NCBI GenBank assembly: GCA_040830725.1
Contig: JBFOMG010000013.1
Coordinates: 160,198-224,197, forward strand
Direction: 5' to 3'
Length of the DNA: 64,000 bases
Origin: JAWKWH01 sp040830725
GTDB lineage: Bacteria; Pseudomonadota; Alphaproteobacteria; Rhizobiales; Rhizobiaceae
The translations under genes were made by a program, and so were the position numbers. The notes below the pieces were generated by a model. That model did not search any database. It was given only the letters and a program-made list of their open reading frames with translations, and was not told the DNA's origin. This document shows positions 16,098 through 24,231 of this stretch, one piece after another (position 1 is the stretch's first letter; each line of letters begins with the position of its first letter).

Positions 16098-16847
16098 TCA
16101 GTCCACCCAGTTGAACAAACGTGACGGCCGCGCAAGCGAAGGCCATTTCCAGATTTCAAGTGGGCTTGCTCCACCGGCAATCGAGAAGAATATGATATTG
16201 GCCCTGCCGACAAGGTGGTCAGCCGGCACATAACCGACATTGAAGCGGCTGTCGGTCGAGTTGTCGCGATTGTCGCCCATCATAAAATAATGGCCTTCGG
16301 GAACAGTGAACTCGCGGGTGCTGTCCCCCGGTGTTCCCTTGCTGAGGTCGAGCGTTTCGTAGGAAACGCCGTTGGGCAGGGTTTCCAGGTAAACATCAAC
16401 GGGGCCTATCTGCTCGGTGACATCCTCGTCATCAATCTGCCCGATCAATTCACGTTTGATCGGCTCGCCGTTGATATGCAGCAAGCCGTCCCTGACCTGA
16501 ATCCGGTCGCCGGGCAGGCCGATTACGCGTTTGATGTAGTCAATCGACGGATTGGGAGGAAACTTGAAAACCGCAACGTCGCCGCGTTCGGGTTCACTGG
16601 CCCATATTCGCCCCTCAAACAGGTTTGGCGAGAATGGCAAAGCATGGCGCGAATAGCCGTAGGCCCATTTGGTGACAAACAGATAGTCGCCTTCCAGGAG
16701 CGTGGGCCGCATCGAACCCGATGGAATGGAGAATGGCTGAAACAGCACGCTGCGGATCACAAGCGCCAGCAGCACCGCCTGAACGATGACGCTGACGGTC
16801 TCTCCGAGACCGCTTGATTTCTTCTGCTTTTTCTCTGCCACGCTCAT
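16098..16847 (-). CDS. lepB: Signal peptidase I
   Basis: LepB is a 249-residue inner-membrane peptidase that removes Sec signal peptides on the periplasmic side. One transmembrane helix at about residues 17-36 precedes the catalytic Ser45 in IPSGSMRPTL. The catalytic Lys lies in DYIKRVIGLPGD, and the conserved GDNRDNSTDSR box is present. It is the first visible gene of the lepB-rnc-era-recO block. The acpS gene that precedes lepB in many relatives is not here; instead a 270-bp gap with a 37-nt repeat separates it from bolA. Confidence 0.95.
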   Translation of the reverse strand: MSVAEKKQKKSSGLGETVSVIVQAVLLALVIRSVLFQPFSIPSGSMRPTLLEGDYLFVTKWAYGYSRHALPFSPNLFEGRIWASEPERGDVAVFKFPPNPSIDYIKRVIGLPGDRIQVRDGLLHINGEPIKRELIGQIDDEDVTEQIGPVDVYLETLPNGVSYETLDLSKGTPGDSTREFTVPEGHYFMMGDNRDNSTDSRFNVGYVPADHLVGRANIIFFSIAGGASPLEIWKWPSLARPSRLFNWVD

Positions 16848-16877
16848 CGTTTCCCCGTTATCGCCGTCCGCGCCCTA

Positions 16878-16914
16878 TTAGAGTGTTTCAAATTCAATTG
16901 GAACCGTTCAACCG
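16878..16914 (+). repeat. Solo 37-nt repeat related to the element ends
   Basis: TTAGAGTGTTTC...CGTTCAACCG aligns without gaps over 37 nt with the ends of the element at 5474-5885 and with 57074-57110. It lies in the gap upstream of lepB. The remaining gap to bolA (16915-17117) shows no credible gene. Confidence 0.55.
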
Positions 16915-17117
16915 TCCCGGCATTACGAATTTTGATCGAGCAGATGTCCCACGAATGTGTTCACATCGTGCTCCTGATCAAGCTTGTTTGGCGATTGATC
17001 ATCCAATGCATATCCGAACGGAAAATGGCCCTGATTGCAGCCGGCTTCATCCAGGCGTCGTCTGCGATGTTTCGGCGCCCTGATGCATCGCACTTTCGTT
17101 GCGTCGAGTGCCGTTTC

Positions 17118-17399
17118 CTACCACCGGACGTTTTCGCCCGGCGCGGCCGGTTCCACTGCCAATGCGTGAACCCCGGCAGCCAATTCGTCGGCCAACAGAT
17201 CATTGACGGCGCGATGGCGCTCGATGCGGCTCATTCCGTCAAATTCCGCTGATATGATACGAACCCTGAAGTGCGTCTCGCCCTCTCCGTCAAACTGTGG
17301 TTGATGGCCGGCGTGCTGATGGCTCTCATTGATCACTTCCATGCGCTCTGGCGAAAACCTGCCATTGAGCTTGGCTTCAATCGTTTCCTTTATGGACAT
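17118..17399 (-). CDS. bolA: BolA-family protein
   Basis: This 93-residue BolA-like protein is expected to bind a monothiol glutaredoxin through a shared Fe-S cluster and act in iron handling or stress. The fold is recognisable in INESHQHAGH, followed by ETHFRVRIISAEFDGMSRIE and the C-terminal HALAVEP. The conserved His in HFRVRI-type beta strand is present. It is divergent from the J-domain gene, an arrangement common near cobST in this group. The call to BolA subfamily (BolA1 versus BolA3 type) is not made. Confidence 0.88.
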   Translation of the reverse strand: MSIKETIEAKLNGRFSPERMEVINESHQHAGHQPQFDGEGETHFRVRIISAEFDGMSRIERHRAVNDLLADELAAGVHALAVEPAAPGENVRW

Positions 17400-17523
17400 T
17401 TCACGCTCCTTGGTTCATATGCGCCTGTTCAGCAGTTTTGGCGAACCGATTCAGCGGTTAGTGCCACAATTTGTTGATTGTCAATTCTTGTTTTGCGGTT
17501 TGATCCAACCATACTCATGGGCA

Positions 17524-18138
17524 ATGAGCGAATTTTCGAAATATTTTGACAAGATTCGGGTGCGCCCCGACGCGGAAGCCGAAAAGCGCGCGCGCGAGCC
17601 TGAATGCCAGTGGGAGGGTTGCACCAAGGCCGGAACCCACAAGGCACCGGTCGGCCGCCACAAGGAGGGTGAGTATCTGCGCTTCTGTGTCAAACACGTG
17701 CGCGAATACAACAAAAATTACAACTACTTCTCGGGTCTGCCCGATTCCGATATCGCCAAGTTTCAAAAAGAAGCGCTGACCGGTCACCGGCCAACCTGGA
17801 AGATGGGTGGAACCGGCGAAACCAAGGTCGCACCCGACATGGCAACCAAACGGTCGGGCAGGGCAGGATATTACAAGCGCATCCAGGACCCCTACAATCT
17901 GTTTGGTGCAGACGGGCCCAAGAAGTCCGGCCCGCGAAAACCCAAACCGCTTGAGGCCAAGGCGCTGGAAACATTGGGCCTCAGCCCAAAGGCCACTGGC
18001 GAAGACATAAAGACGCGCTATAAGGAACTCGTCAAACGCCACCATCCGGATGCGAATGGTGGCAATAGGGGTTCCGAAGAACGGTTCCGCGAAGTCTTGC
18101 AAGCCTATCGCCTGCTGCGGCAGGCGGGGTTGTGTTGA
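17524..18138 (+). CDS. J-domain protein with Cys-rich N terminus
   Basis: This 204-residue protein ends in a DnaJ-like J domain: ALETLGLSPKATGEDIKTRY, then KRHHPDANGG with the HPD tripeptide at residues 174-176, so it can stimulate DnaK. The N-terminal half has CQWEGC and later FCVKHVREYNKNYNYFSG, with Cys and His residues that may bind metal. There is no Gly/Phe or canonical DnaJ zinc-finger region. The ATG at 17524 was chosen over upstream in-frame codons lying within the bolA leader. It precedes cobS by 76 bp, and a chaperone role for the cobaltochelatase is possible but unproven. Confidence 0.85.
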   Translation: MSEFSKYFDKIRVRPDAEAEKRAREPECQWEGCTKAGTHKAPVGRHKEGEYLRFCVKHVREYNKNYNYFSGLPDSDIAKFQKEALTGHRPTWKMGGTGETKVAPDMATKRSGRAGYYKRIQDPYNLFGADGPKKSGPRKPKPLEAKALETLGLSPKATGEDIKTRYKELVKRHHPDANGGNRGSEERFREVLQAYRLLRQAGLC

Positions 18139-18214
18139 CCACGGCAAGTGATAAAGACCCTGTAACAATTCTCGACGACGGGCGCAGCGCTCCCAGATGC
18201 GCCCCGGAGGCATC

Positions 18215-19201
18215 ATGAACAAGCATGAACGCGACATAACCAATCTGCCCGACACCACTGTTTCAGCCAAGGAAACATTCGGGTTCGACACGGATATGGT
18301 CATTCCGGCCTACACCGTGCGCGATGAGCAGGTACCGGACATCGACCCGGACTACCAGTTTGACCAGACGACGACGATGGCAATTCTGGCGGGCTTCGCG
18401 TTCAACCGCCGCGTCATGATTTCCGGTTATCACGGTACCGGCAAATCGACGCATATTGAGCAGGTGGCTGCGCGGCTCAACTGGCCCTGCGTGCGGGTCA
18501 ATCTTGACAGCCATGTCAGTCGTATCGACCTCGTCGGCAAGGATGCGATCGTGCTGCAGGACGGCAAGCAGGTCACCGAGTTCCGCGACGGCATTCTGCC
18601 TTGGGCCTACCAGCACAATGTTGCGCTATGTTTCGACGAATACGATGCCGGCCGTCCGGATGTCATGTTCGTGATTCAGCGCGTGCTAGAATCGTCCGGA
18701 CGTCTGACGCTGCTTGATCAGTCCAGGGTTATTCGGCCTCACCCGGCATTCCGGCTGTTTGCCACCGCAAATACCGTTGGTCTCGGTGACACGACCGGGC
18801 TCTATCACGGCACGCAGCAGATCAACCAGGCGCAGATGGACCGCTGGTCGATCGTCACGACGCTGAATTACCTGCCACATGATGACGAGGCGGGAATCGT
18901 GTTGGCCAAGGCCAAGCATTACCAGAATGAAGAGGGCCGCGACATTGTCGGCAAGATGGTGCGTGTTGCCGACATGACCCGTAATGCCTTCATGAATGGC
19001 GACCTGTCGACGGTCATGAGCCCGCGCACCGTGATTACCTGGGCCGAGAATGCCGAGATTTTCGGTGATGTCGGCGTGGCCTTCAGGCTGACATTTCTCA
19101 ACAAGTGCGATGAATTGGAACGGGCAGTCGTTGCCGAGTTCTACCAGCGTGCATTCGGTGAAGAACTGGCCGAAAGCGCAGTCAACGTCGTATTGGCTTA
19201 G
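18215..19201 (+). CDS. cobS: Cobaltochelatase subunit CobS
   Basis: CobS is the 328-residue AAA+ ATPase of the aerobic cobaltochelatase, which with CobT drives insertion of Co2+ by CobN into hydrogenobyrinic acid a,c-diamide. Walker A GYHGTGKS is at residues 71-78, followed by VNLDSHVSRIDLVGKDAIVL and Walker B-like ALCFDEYDAGRPDVMFV. The start at 18215 has GGAGG 6 nt upstream and gives the usual length; the ATG at 18197 is less likely. CobT follows after 9 bp. CobN is not encoded nearby. Confidence 0.95.
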   Translation: MNKHERDITNLPDTTVSAKETFGFDTDMVIPAYTVRDEQVPDIDPDYQFDQTTTMAILAGFAFNRRVMISGYHGTGKSTHIEQVAARLNWPCVRVNLDSHVSRIDLVGKDAIVLQDGKQVTEFRDGILPWAYQHNVALCFDEYDAGRPDVMFVIQRVLESSGRLTLLDQSRVIRPHPAFRLFATANTVGLGDTTGLYHGTQQINQAQMDRWSIVTTLNYLPHDDEAGIVLAKAKHYQNEEGRDIVGKMVRVADMTRNAFMNGDLSTVMSPRTVITWAENAEIFGDVGVAFRLTFLNKCDELERAVVAEFYQRAFGEELAESAVNVVLA

Positions 19202-19210
19202 TAACCGAAC

Positions 19211-21112
19211 ATGGCCGGGCCGGGTGACAATTCCAGAAGCGGCATAAAGATCGGAGCTGACACCGACGGTTTCAAACGTGCGGTTTCGACCTGTGTTCGC
19301 GCCATCGCGGGTGACCACGAGGTTGAGGTCAGTTTCTCCAAAGACAAGCCGACAATGGCCGGCAATCTTGTGCGGCTCCCGGAACTGCCGCGCAAACCGA
19401 GCGCGACGGATATATCGGTCACACGCGGTGTCGGCGACTCCATGGCGCTGAGAAAGGCGTGTCACGATCCGGCCGTCCACAACAAGTTGGCTCCCCAGGG
19501 CCGGCAGGCCCGGGCGATTTTTGATGCGGTCGAACAAGCCCGTGTCGAAGCCATCGGCGCCCGCGCAATGCCCGGTGTCGCGGAAAACCTGGCACACATG
19601 CTGGAAGACCGGTTCGCCCGCTCCAACCTTGGTGCGGTGACAGACAAGGCTGACGCCCCGCTGGAGCAGGCGGTGGCAATGATGGTGCGTGAAAAGCTGA
19701 CAGGCGCCGCGCCACCCAGCAGTGGCGAGAATGTTGTCAGCCTTTGGCGTGAATGGATTGCTGACAAGGCCGGCGGCGACATGGAAAACCTGGAAGCGAG
19801 TCTCGACGACCAGGGTGCATTCGCCAGACTGATCCGCGACATGCTGGTTTCGATGGAAATGGCCGATGAGCTCGGCGATGAGGAAAACGACGAGACCGAC
19901 GACAGCGACGACGACCAGGAACAGGGCGATGACCAGCCCGAAGATGATGGCGAAACCGATTCCAGTTCGGAACAGGCTGAATCGGAAGAGGCTCCCGGCG
20001 ACAGCGAGGAAGATCAAACCGGTGAGATGGAGGCCTCCGATGCTACGGCGGAGGATGTCAACGAAGACGATACAGATGACGACGCCGAAACGCCCGGCGA
20101 GGCGAAACGGCCAGAACACCCGTTTGCCGACTTGCCATCGGACTTCGATTACAAGGTTTTCACCTCGCACTTCGACGAGATCATCGGTGCCGAGGAATTG
20201 TGCGAGGAAGAGGAACTTGAGCGCCTGCGAGCCTTTCTCGACAAACAGCTGGCCAATCTGCAGGGCGTTGTCGGTCGGCTGGCCAACCGGTTGCAGCGCC
20301 GGTTGATGGCACAGCAGAACCGGTCCTGGGATTTCGACCTTGAAGAGGGCTATCTCGATCCTGCCCGCCTGCCGCGGCTGGTCATGGACGAAATGAAGGG
20401 TACGTTTGCCGCGCTGACCTATAAACAGGAGCGCGATACCAAGTTTCGAGACACCGTCGTCACATTGCTGATCGACAACTCCGGTTCGATGCGCGGGAGG
20501 CCCATTACCGTTGCAGCGACCTGCGGTGACATTCTCGCGCGTACACTGGAACGCTGCGGTGTCTCGGTCGAGATTCTCGGTTTCACCACCCGGGCCTGGA
20601 AGGGCGGGCAGGCGCGCGAGAAATGGCTCAAAGACGGCAAGCCGGCAAATCCCGGCCGGCTGAACGATCTGCGGCACATCGTCTACAAATCGGCAGACGC
20701 TCCATGGCGGCGTTCGCGGCGCAATCTTGGCCTGATGATGCGTGAGGGCCTTTTGAAGGAAAACATCGATGGCGAGGCCCTGCTATGGGCGCACCGCCGG
20801 TTGTTGGGCCGTCGGGAACAGCGCAAGATCCTGATGATGATCTCCGATGGCGCGCCAGTGGATGATTCGACGTTGTCGGTCAATCCCGGAAATTATCTCG
20901 AGCGGCATTTGCGCGCGGTCATCGAATTGATCGAAACCAAGTCGCCTGTCGAGCTGCTGGCCATCGGCATCGGCCATGATGTAACACGCTATTACCGCCG
21001 CGCCGTCACGATCGTTGACGCTGAAGAGCTGGCCGGTGCAATGACCGAACAACTGGCGTCCCTGTTCACCGAAGAGAGCGGGCCCGACCGCGGGCTTCGC
21101 CGCGCGAGCTGA
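19211..21112 (+). CDS. cobT: Cobaltochelatase subunit CobT
   Basis: CobT is the 633-residue partner of CobS in the cobaltochelatase AAA+/VWA motor. An N-terminal helical region precedes a long acidic Asp/Glu-rich linker at about residues 215-300, and a C-terminal von Willebrand A domain begins at the MIDAS motif LLIDNSGSMRG (Asp422, Ser424, Ser426). The sequence GFTTRAWKGGQAREKWL is typical of CobT. It follows cobS by 9 bp. This is the aerobic CobT, unrelated to the phosphoribosyltransferase of the same name. Confidence 0.95.
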   Translation: MAGPGDNSRSGIKIGADTDGFKRAVSTCVRAIAGDHEVEVSFSKDKPTMAGNLVRLPELPRKPSATDISVTRGVGDSMALRKACHDPAVHNKLAPQGRQARAIFDAVEQARVEAIGARAMPGVAENLAHMLEDRFARSNLGAVTDKADAPLEQAVAMMVREKLTGAAPPSSGENVVSLWREWIADKAGGDMENLEASLDDQGAFARLIRDMLVSMEMADELGDEENDETDDSDDDQEQGDDQPEDDGETDSSSEQAESEEAPGDSEEDQTGEMEASDATAEDVNEDDTDDDAETPGEAKRPEHPFADLPSDFDYKVFTSHFDEIIGAEELCEEEELERLRAFLDKQLANLQGVVGRLANRLQRRLMAQQNRSWDFDLEEGYLDPARLPRLVMDEMKGTFAALTYKQERDTKFRDTVVTLLIDNSGSMRGRPITVAATCGDILARTLERCGVSVEILGFTTRAWKGGQAREKWLKDGKPANPGRLNDLRHIVYKSADAPWRRSRRNLGLMMREGLLKENIDGEALLWAHRRLLGRREQRKILMMISDGAPVDDSTLSVNPGNYLERHLRAVIELIETKSPVELLAIGIGHDVTRYYRRAVTIVDAEELAGAMTEQLASLFTEESGPDRGLRRAS

Positions 21113-21114
21113 AC

Positions 21115-22125
21115 TTGCGGAACAGGGCAATACTGGCAGCGATGCTGGTCTCAGCAACTTTCACGTCCTGCCCAGGTCAGGTGGTGGCACAGGAAGCGGC
21201 TGCAATCCCTGCCGAGATCCGCAGCTATCCGATAAGAAACTTCAAGATAGGGTCCACAGAGACCCGGTTTGGGCGGCTGAAGTTTGTCGGCGGCCTTGAG
21301 CTGCGCTCTGCACTTGATCATTTCGGTTCGATGTCGGGCTTCCGCTATGTGACGCCGGGCAGTGAGTTCATCGGCGTGACTGACAGCGGATTTTGGTATC
21401 ACGGCAAACTGGAAAGAGACGGCAAGGGAGTTCCGGTCGGCGTCAGCGGTTTTTCAATGCAGCCAATGGTCGATGCATCCGGTGCGATCAATAATGAGAA
21501 ATGGCATACGGATGCAGAGGGGTTGGCCGTTCTGGACGGCGAAGTGACAGTCGGTTTCGAGCGCGAACACCGGATCGCGATATTTGACCTGGCGCCGGCA
21601 AACATGGGTACGCCAAACGCAACAGTTCCGTTTCTGGTTCCCGCATATGAATTGCGCCGGAACAAGGGCTTCGAAGCCATTGCCTACTCACCGGAGGATT
21701 CTGCGCTTGAAGGTGCGCGCATCGCTATCACCGAGCGCAGCATTGACAAACAGGGCAATTTTTTCGCTGCGGTTCTCGAAGGTCCGCGAAAGGGCATTTT
21801 CAAGGTAAGACGGCGCGGTACATTCGACATCACCGCTTGCGCATTTCTCGCTGATGGCAGCCTGTTGTTGCTGGAGCGCAGCTTCAACATGGCTGAAGGC
21901 GTGAAAATGCGCTTCAGGCAGGTTGAAACCGCCACCATCGCGGCGGGAAAGACGATTGATGGCACCATATTGTTCGACGCTGACCTGAATTTTCAGATCG
22001 ACAATATGGAAGGGCTGGAAGCCTGGATTGACGAGGAAGGCCGGCAAAGGATCGCGGTAGTATCGGACGACAACCACTCCATCCTGCAACGCAATCTTTA
22101 TTTGGAATTCATTCTCACTGAGTGA
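21115..22125 (+). CDS. Exported phytase-like esterase family protein
   Basis: This 336-residue protein has an N-terminal signal peptide (RNRAILAAMLVSATFTSC, cleavage probably near VVAQ-EA) and a body matching the 'esterase-like activity of phytase' family (PF13449): FGRLKFVGGLELRSALDHFG, EGLAVLDGEVTVGFEREHRI, NMEGLEAW. The start is a TTG 2 bp after the cobT stop; the first ATG, at 21142, would cut the signal peptide. The linkage to cobT is frequent in relatives but no role in cobalamin synthesis is known. The family probably forms a beta-propeller; the substrate is unknown. Confidence 0.8.
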   Translation: MRNRAILAAMLVSATFTSCPGQVVAQEAAAIPAEIRSYPIRNFKIGSTETRFGRLKFVGGLELRSALDHFGSMSGFRYVTPGSEFIGVTDSGFWYHGKLERDGKGVPVGVSGFSMQPMVDASGAINNEKWHTDAEGLAVLDGEVTVGFEREHRIAIFDLAPANMGTPNATVPFLVPAYELRRNKGFEAIAYSPEDSALEGARIAITERSIDKQGNFFAAVLEGPRKGIFKVRRRGTFDITACAFLADGSLLLLERSFNMAEGVKMRFRQVETATIAAGKTIDGTILFDADLNFQIDNMEGLEAWIDEEGRQRIAVVSDDNHSILQRNLYLEFILTE

Positions 22126-22132
22126 GCGGCTT

Positions 22133-22762
22133 TCAGGCGGTCTCGACCGGCTTCAGTCGCGATAGCAAAAAACCGTAGGGCGCCAGCATTGCAAGCGCTA
22201 CCAGCAGCTTGACGCCCAAATCGCCAACGGCGAGCGAAACCCAGAGCGGCACCTCGCGTCCGAGAAAATCCACGCCGAATCCCAGTGAACCGTCCTGCAT
22301 GCCGAACAACCCGTCGACAAAGGCAAAATAGGGAGCAAATGCCAGGCCAAAGAACAGGATCGTGTCCAGTATGGACCCGATAACTGACGACAACAGCGGC
22401 GCACGCCACCACTGCTCGCGACGCAGCCAATCGAATATCGACGTATCAAGCAGCTGCGCGACCAGAAACGCCGTTCCGGAAGCGATTGCAATTCGTGGCG
22501 TTGCCAGCCAGATCGAAAGTACGACCGCCAGCGCAAATCCCGCAAAAACAACACGGCGGGCGGCGGCCGGGCCCAGCCGGCGGTTGGCCAAATCGTTGAC
22601 CAGAAATGCGACCGGATAGGTGAACGCACCCCAGGTCAACAGTTCCCCGAGACCGAAATGATTGAACTGGAATTGGACAAGGTAGTTCGATGCCGCGACG
22701 ACAACAACCATCATCGCAACGAATGGCACAACGCTTGCCGTTGAAAGCTTTCCTGTTGACAT
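22133..22762 (-). CDS. Queuosine precursor transporter (VUT/YhhQ family)
   Basis: This 209-residue inner-membrane protein with about six hydrophobic segments belongs to the YhhQ/VUT family (PF02592), which imports queuosine precursors such as preQ0/preQ1 for tRNA modification. Recognisable pieces are LTWGAFTYPVAFLVNDLANR, FLVAQLLDTSIFDWLR and SVIGSILDTILFFGLAF, in which the acidic and polar residues line the transport path. It is convergent with the phytase-like gene, with a 7-bp gap between stops. GluQRS at 60248-61132 acts later on queuosine in tRNA-Asp. Confidence 0.86.
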   Translation of the reverse strand: MSTGKLSTASVVPFVAMMVVVVAASNYLVQFQFNHFGLGELLTWGAFTYPVAFLVNDLANRRLGPAAARRVVFAGFALAVVLSIWLATPRIAIASGTAFLVAQLLDTSIFDWLRREQWWRAPLLSSVIGSILDTILFFGLAFAPYFAFVDGLFGMQDGSLGFGVDFLGREVPLWVSLAVGDLGVKLLVALAMLAPYGFLLSRLKPVETA

Positions 22763-22824
22763 TTTTTTATCCTGGGTGATGGAACCAGTCGTCGATCGGT
22801 AAAGTCCGAAAACGCAAAGCCGAA

Positions 22825-23118
22825 TTAGGCTGCGGTTTCGGCCTGCTTCTTGGCAATCTGCTTTTTCAGCAGCCGTGCGCGCTGCGACAATTCATCGGCG
22901 CTGGCTTTGGCGAGAAACGGGTCCAAGCCACCGCGGTGCTCAACGGTGCGCAGAGCTGCCGCTGAAACGCGCATCCGATAGCTTTGGCCCATCGCCTCCG
23001 ACATTAGCGTTACATTCACCAGATTGGGCAGAAAACGACGGCGCGTTTTGTTGTTGGCGTGGCTTACATTGTTTCCGGTCAAAACGGACTTGCCGGTCAA
23101 CTCGCACGTGCGTGACAT
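22825..23118 (-). CDS. rpmB: 50S ribosomal protein L28
   Basis: L28 is a 97-residue protein of the large ribosomal subunit. It begins MSRTCELTGKSVLTGNNVSH and contains NNKTRRRFLPNLVNV, both diagnostic, with a Lys/Ala-rich C-terminal helix (LLKKQIAKKQAE) as in alphaproteobacterial L28. The ATG at 23118 was preferred over one 17 codons upstream because the family begins at MSRxC. A promoter-like pair sits 114 bp upstream, leaving a leader of roughly 105 nt. The DUF3108 gene is divergent. Confidence 0.96.
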   Translation of the reverse strand: MSRTCELTGKSVLTGNNVSHANNKTRRRFLPNLVNVTLMSEAMGQSYRMRVSAAALRTVEHRGGLDPFLAKASADELSQRARLLKKQIAKKQAETAA

Positions 23119-23231
23119 CTCGAAAAACCTTCTATCAATTCGGTGTCGCCGCGGGCTGAAATACGTCAATGTCGCACCGGAATTTTCGGCGCGTATGCGC
23201 TTTCGACTGCCTCACGGGAAAAGTCGCGCTT

Positions 23232-23259
23232 CCATAGTGGGAATTGGGACAAGCGTCAA
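23232..23259 (-). promoter_or_regulatory. Putative rpmB promoter
   Basis: On the minus strand, TTGACG (23259-23254) and CTATGG (23237-23232) are 16 nt apart and preceded by a C giving CTTGAC. The same spacing occurs at the tRNA-Leu promoter. It points at rpmB. Confidence 0.5.
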
Positions 23260-23370
23260 GCGGGGACACGTTCCTGTGACGTCGTTCATCTACCATTCAT
23301 CGGCAATTTTCCATATAGTTACTGTTAGTTGAGAGGCTTGGGTTGGACCAAGAGAGGATTTCTGACCAAT

Positions 23371-24159
23371 ATGACCAGACGAATTGCAGCTCTTGTCGCC
23401 GGAATCGCCATTCTGCTCCCGTTGAATGCGGCCGCACTGGAGGCGCCAAAAACCTTCCGTGGCGACTATAAATTGACATTTCTTGGCCTGAGAATTGCCA
23501 AATCAACCTTCATCTCGAATTTCTCCGGCGACACATTCGTGCTCAACGGCAGCCTCAAAAGCGCCGGCCTGGCCCGCATGTTCGACAAGACTGTCGCATA
23601 CACCCAGGTTACCGGGCGCATAGCGGAGAACGCCGTGGAGCCTGTCGGCTATCAATTGAACTATGTCATGGGCGGCAAGACACAGAAAACAGCGATTCGC
23701 TTCTCCGGAGGCAAGGTGGTCGAAACCGAGAACGTGCCGCCGTTAAAAAAGCGCGGCGCCAATTGGGTCCCGCTCAGTGCCGATGACTTGAGTGCGGTGT
23801 TCGACCCACTGACGGCCACCATGGTCCGTGCCAATTCGGCCCGTGAAGTGTGCAATCGCACGATCCGCGCCTATGACGGCGAGATGCGGGTTAACCTGAA
23901 GCTCAGCTATGCCGGGATGAGGCCGTTTCGCACGAAAGGCTTCAAGGGCGATGTGGTGCGTTGCAAGGCAAAATTCGAGCCGGTTTCCGGATATCGCAAG
24001 GGCCGTCGCGCGCTTGAGTTCATGAAACACCGCAGCCGCATGGAAATCGGCTTCGCACCTGTCGGGTCCAGCAATATTTACGCGCCGATCATCGCTTCCG
24101 TTGGCACTCAGGTGGGCACGCTGCGGCTTTATGCGACAAGGTTTGCCGCCAGCAATTGA
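23371..24159 (+). CDS. DUF3108 exported protein
   Basis: This 262-residue protein belongs to DUF3108 (PF11306), a periplasmic family of unknown function in proteobacteria. A signal peptide (TRRIAALVAGIAILLPLNAA, cleavage probably at AAA-LE) is followed by the domain start FRGDYKLTFLGLRIAKSTFI and a middle section with LSAVFDPLTATMV and CNRTIRAYDGEMRVNLKL. The ATG at 23371 gives a normal signal peptide; an upstream extension of 14 residues is possible. Beta-strand-rich repeats suggest a lipid-binding or barrel-like fold, which is inference. It is divergent from rpmB. Confidence 0.82.
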   Translation: MTRRIAALVAGIAILLPLNAAALEAPKTFRGDYKLTFLGLRIAKSTFISNFSGDTFVLNGSLKSAGLARMFDKTVAYTQVTGRIAENAVEPVGYQLNYVMGGKTQKTAIRFSGGKVVETENVPPLKKRGANWVPLSADDLSAVFDPLTATMVRANSAREVCNRTIRAYDGEMRVNLKLSYAGMRPFRTKGFKGDVVRCKAKFEPVSGYRKGRRALEFMKHRSRMEIGFAPVGSSNIYAPIIASVGTQVGTLRLYATRFAASN

Positions 24160-24231
24160 CCGGCACAGAGCTTCCAATGCAATAAGGTCCGGTTTCAACG
24201 CGCCAGCGTGCGCTTCTCAAACGGACCAAAC

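Noticed and set aside
16932..17252. 106-codon plus-strand frame between lepB and bolA
   Set aside because: Half of it is antisense to bolA and the rest has no start signal or known domain.
18139..18214. Cobalamin riboswitch before cobS
   Set aside because: The gap is only 76 bp and lacks the conserved B12-box sequence; it is too short for the element.
18686..20677. 663-codon open frame antisense to cobS/cobT
   Set aside because: It lies wholly opposite two certain genes, its product has no recognisable domain, and long antisense frames are expected at this base composition.
23119..23231. Possible riboswitch or L28 autoregulatory leader upstream of rpmB
   Set aside because: The leader is about 105 nt long but no conserved riboswitch core or clear L28-site mimic could be recognised.
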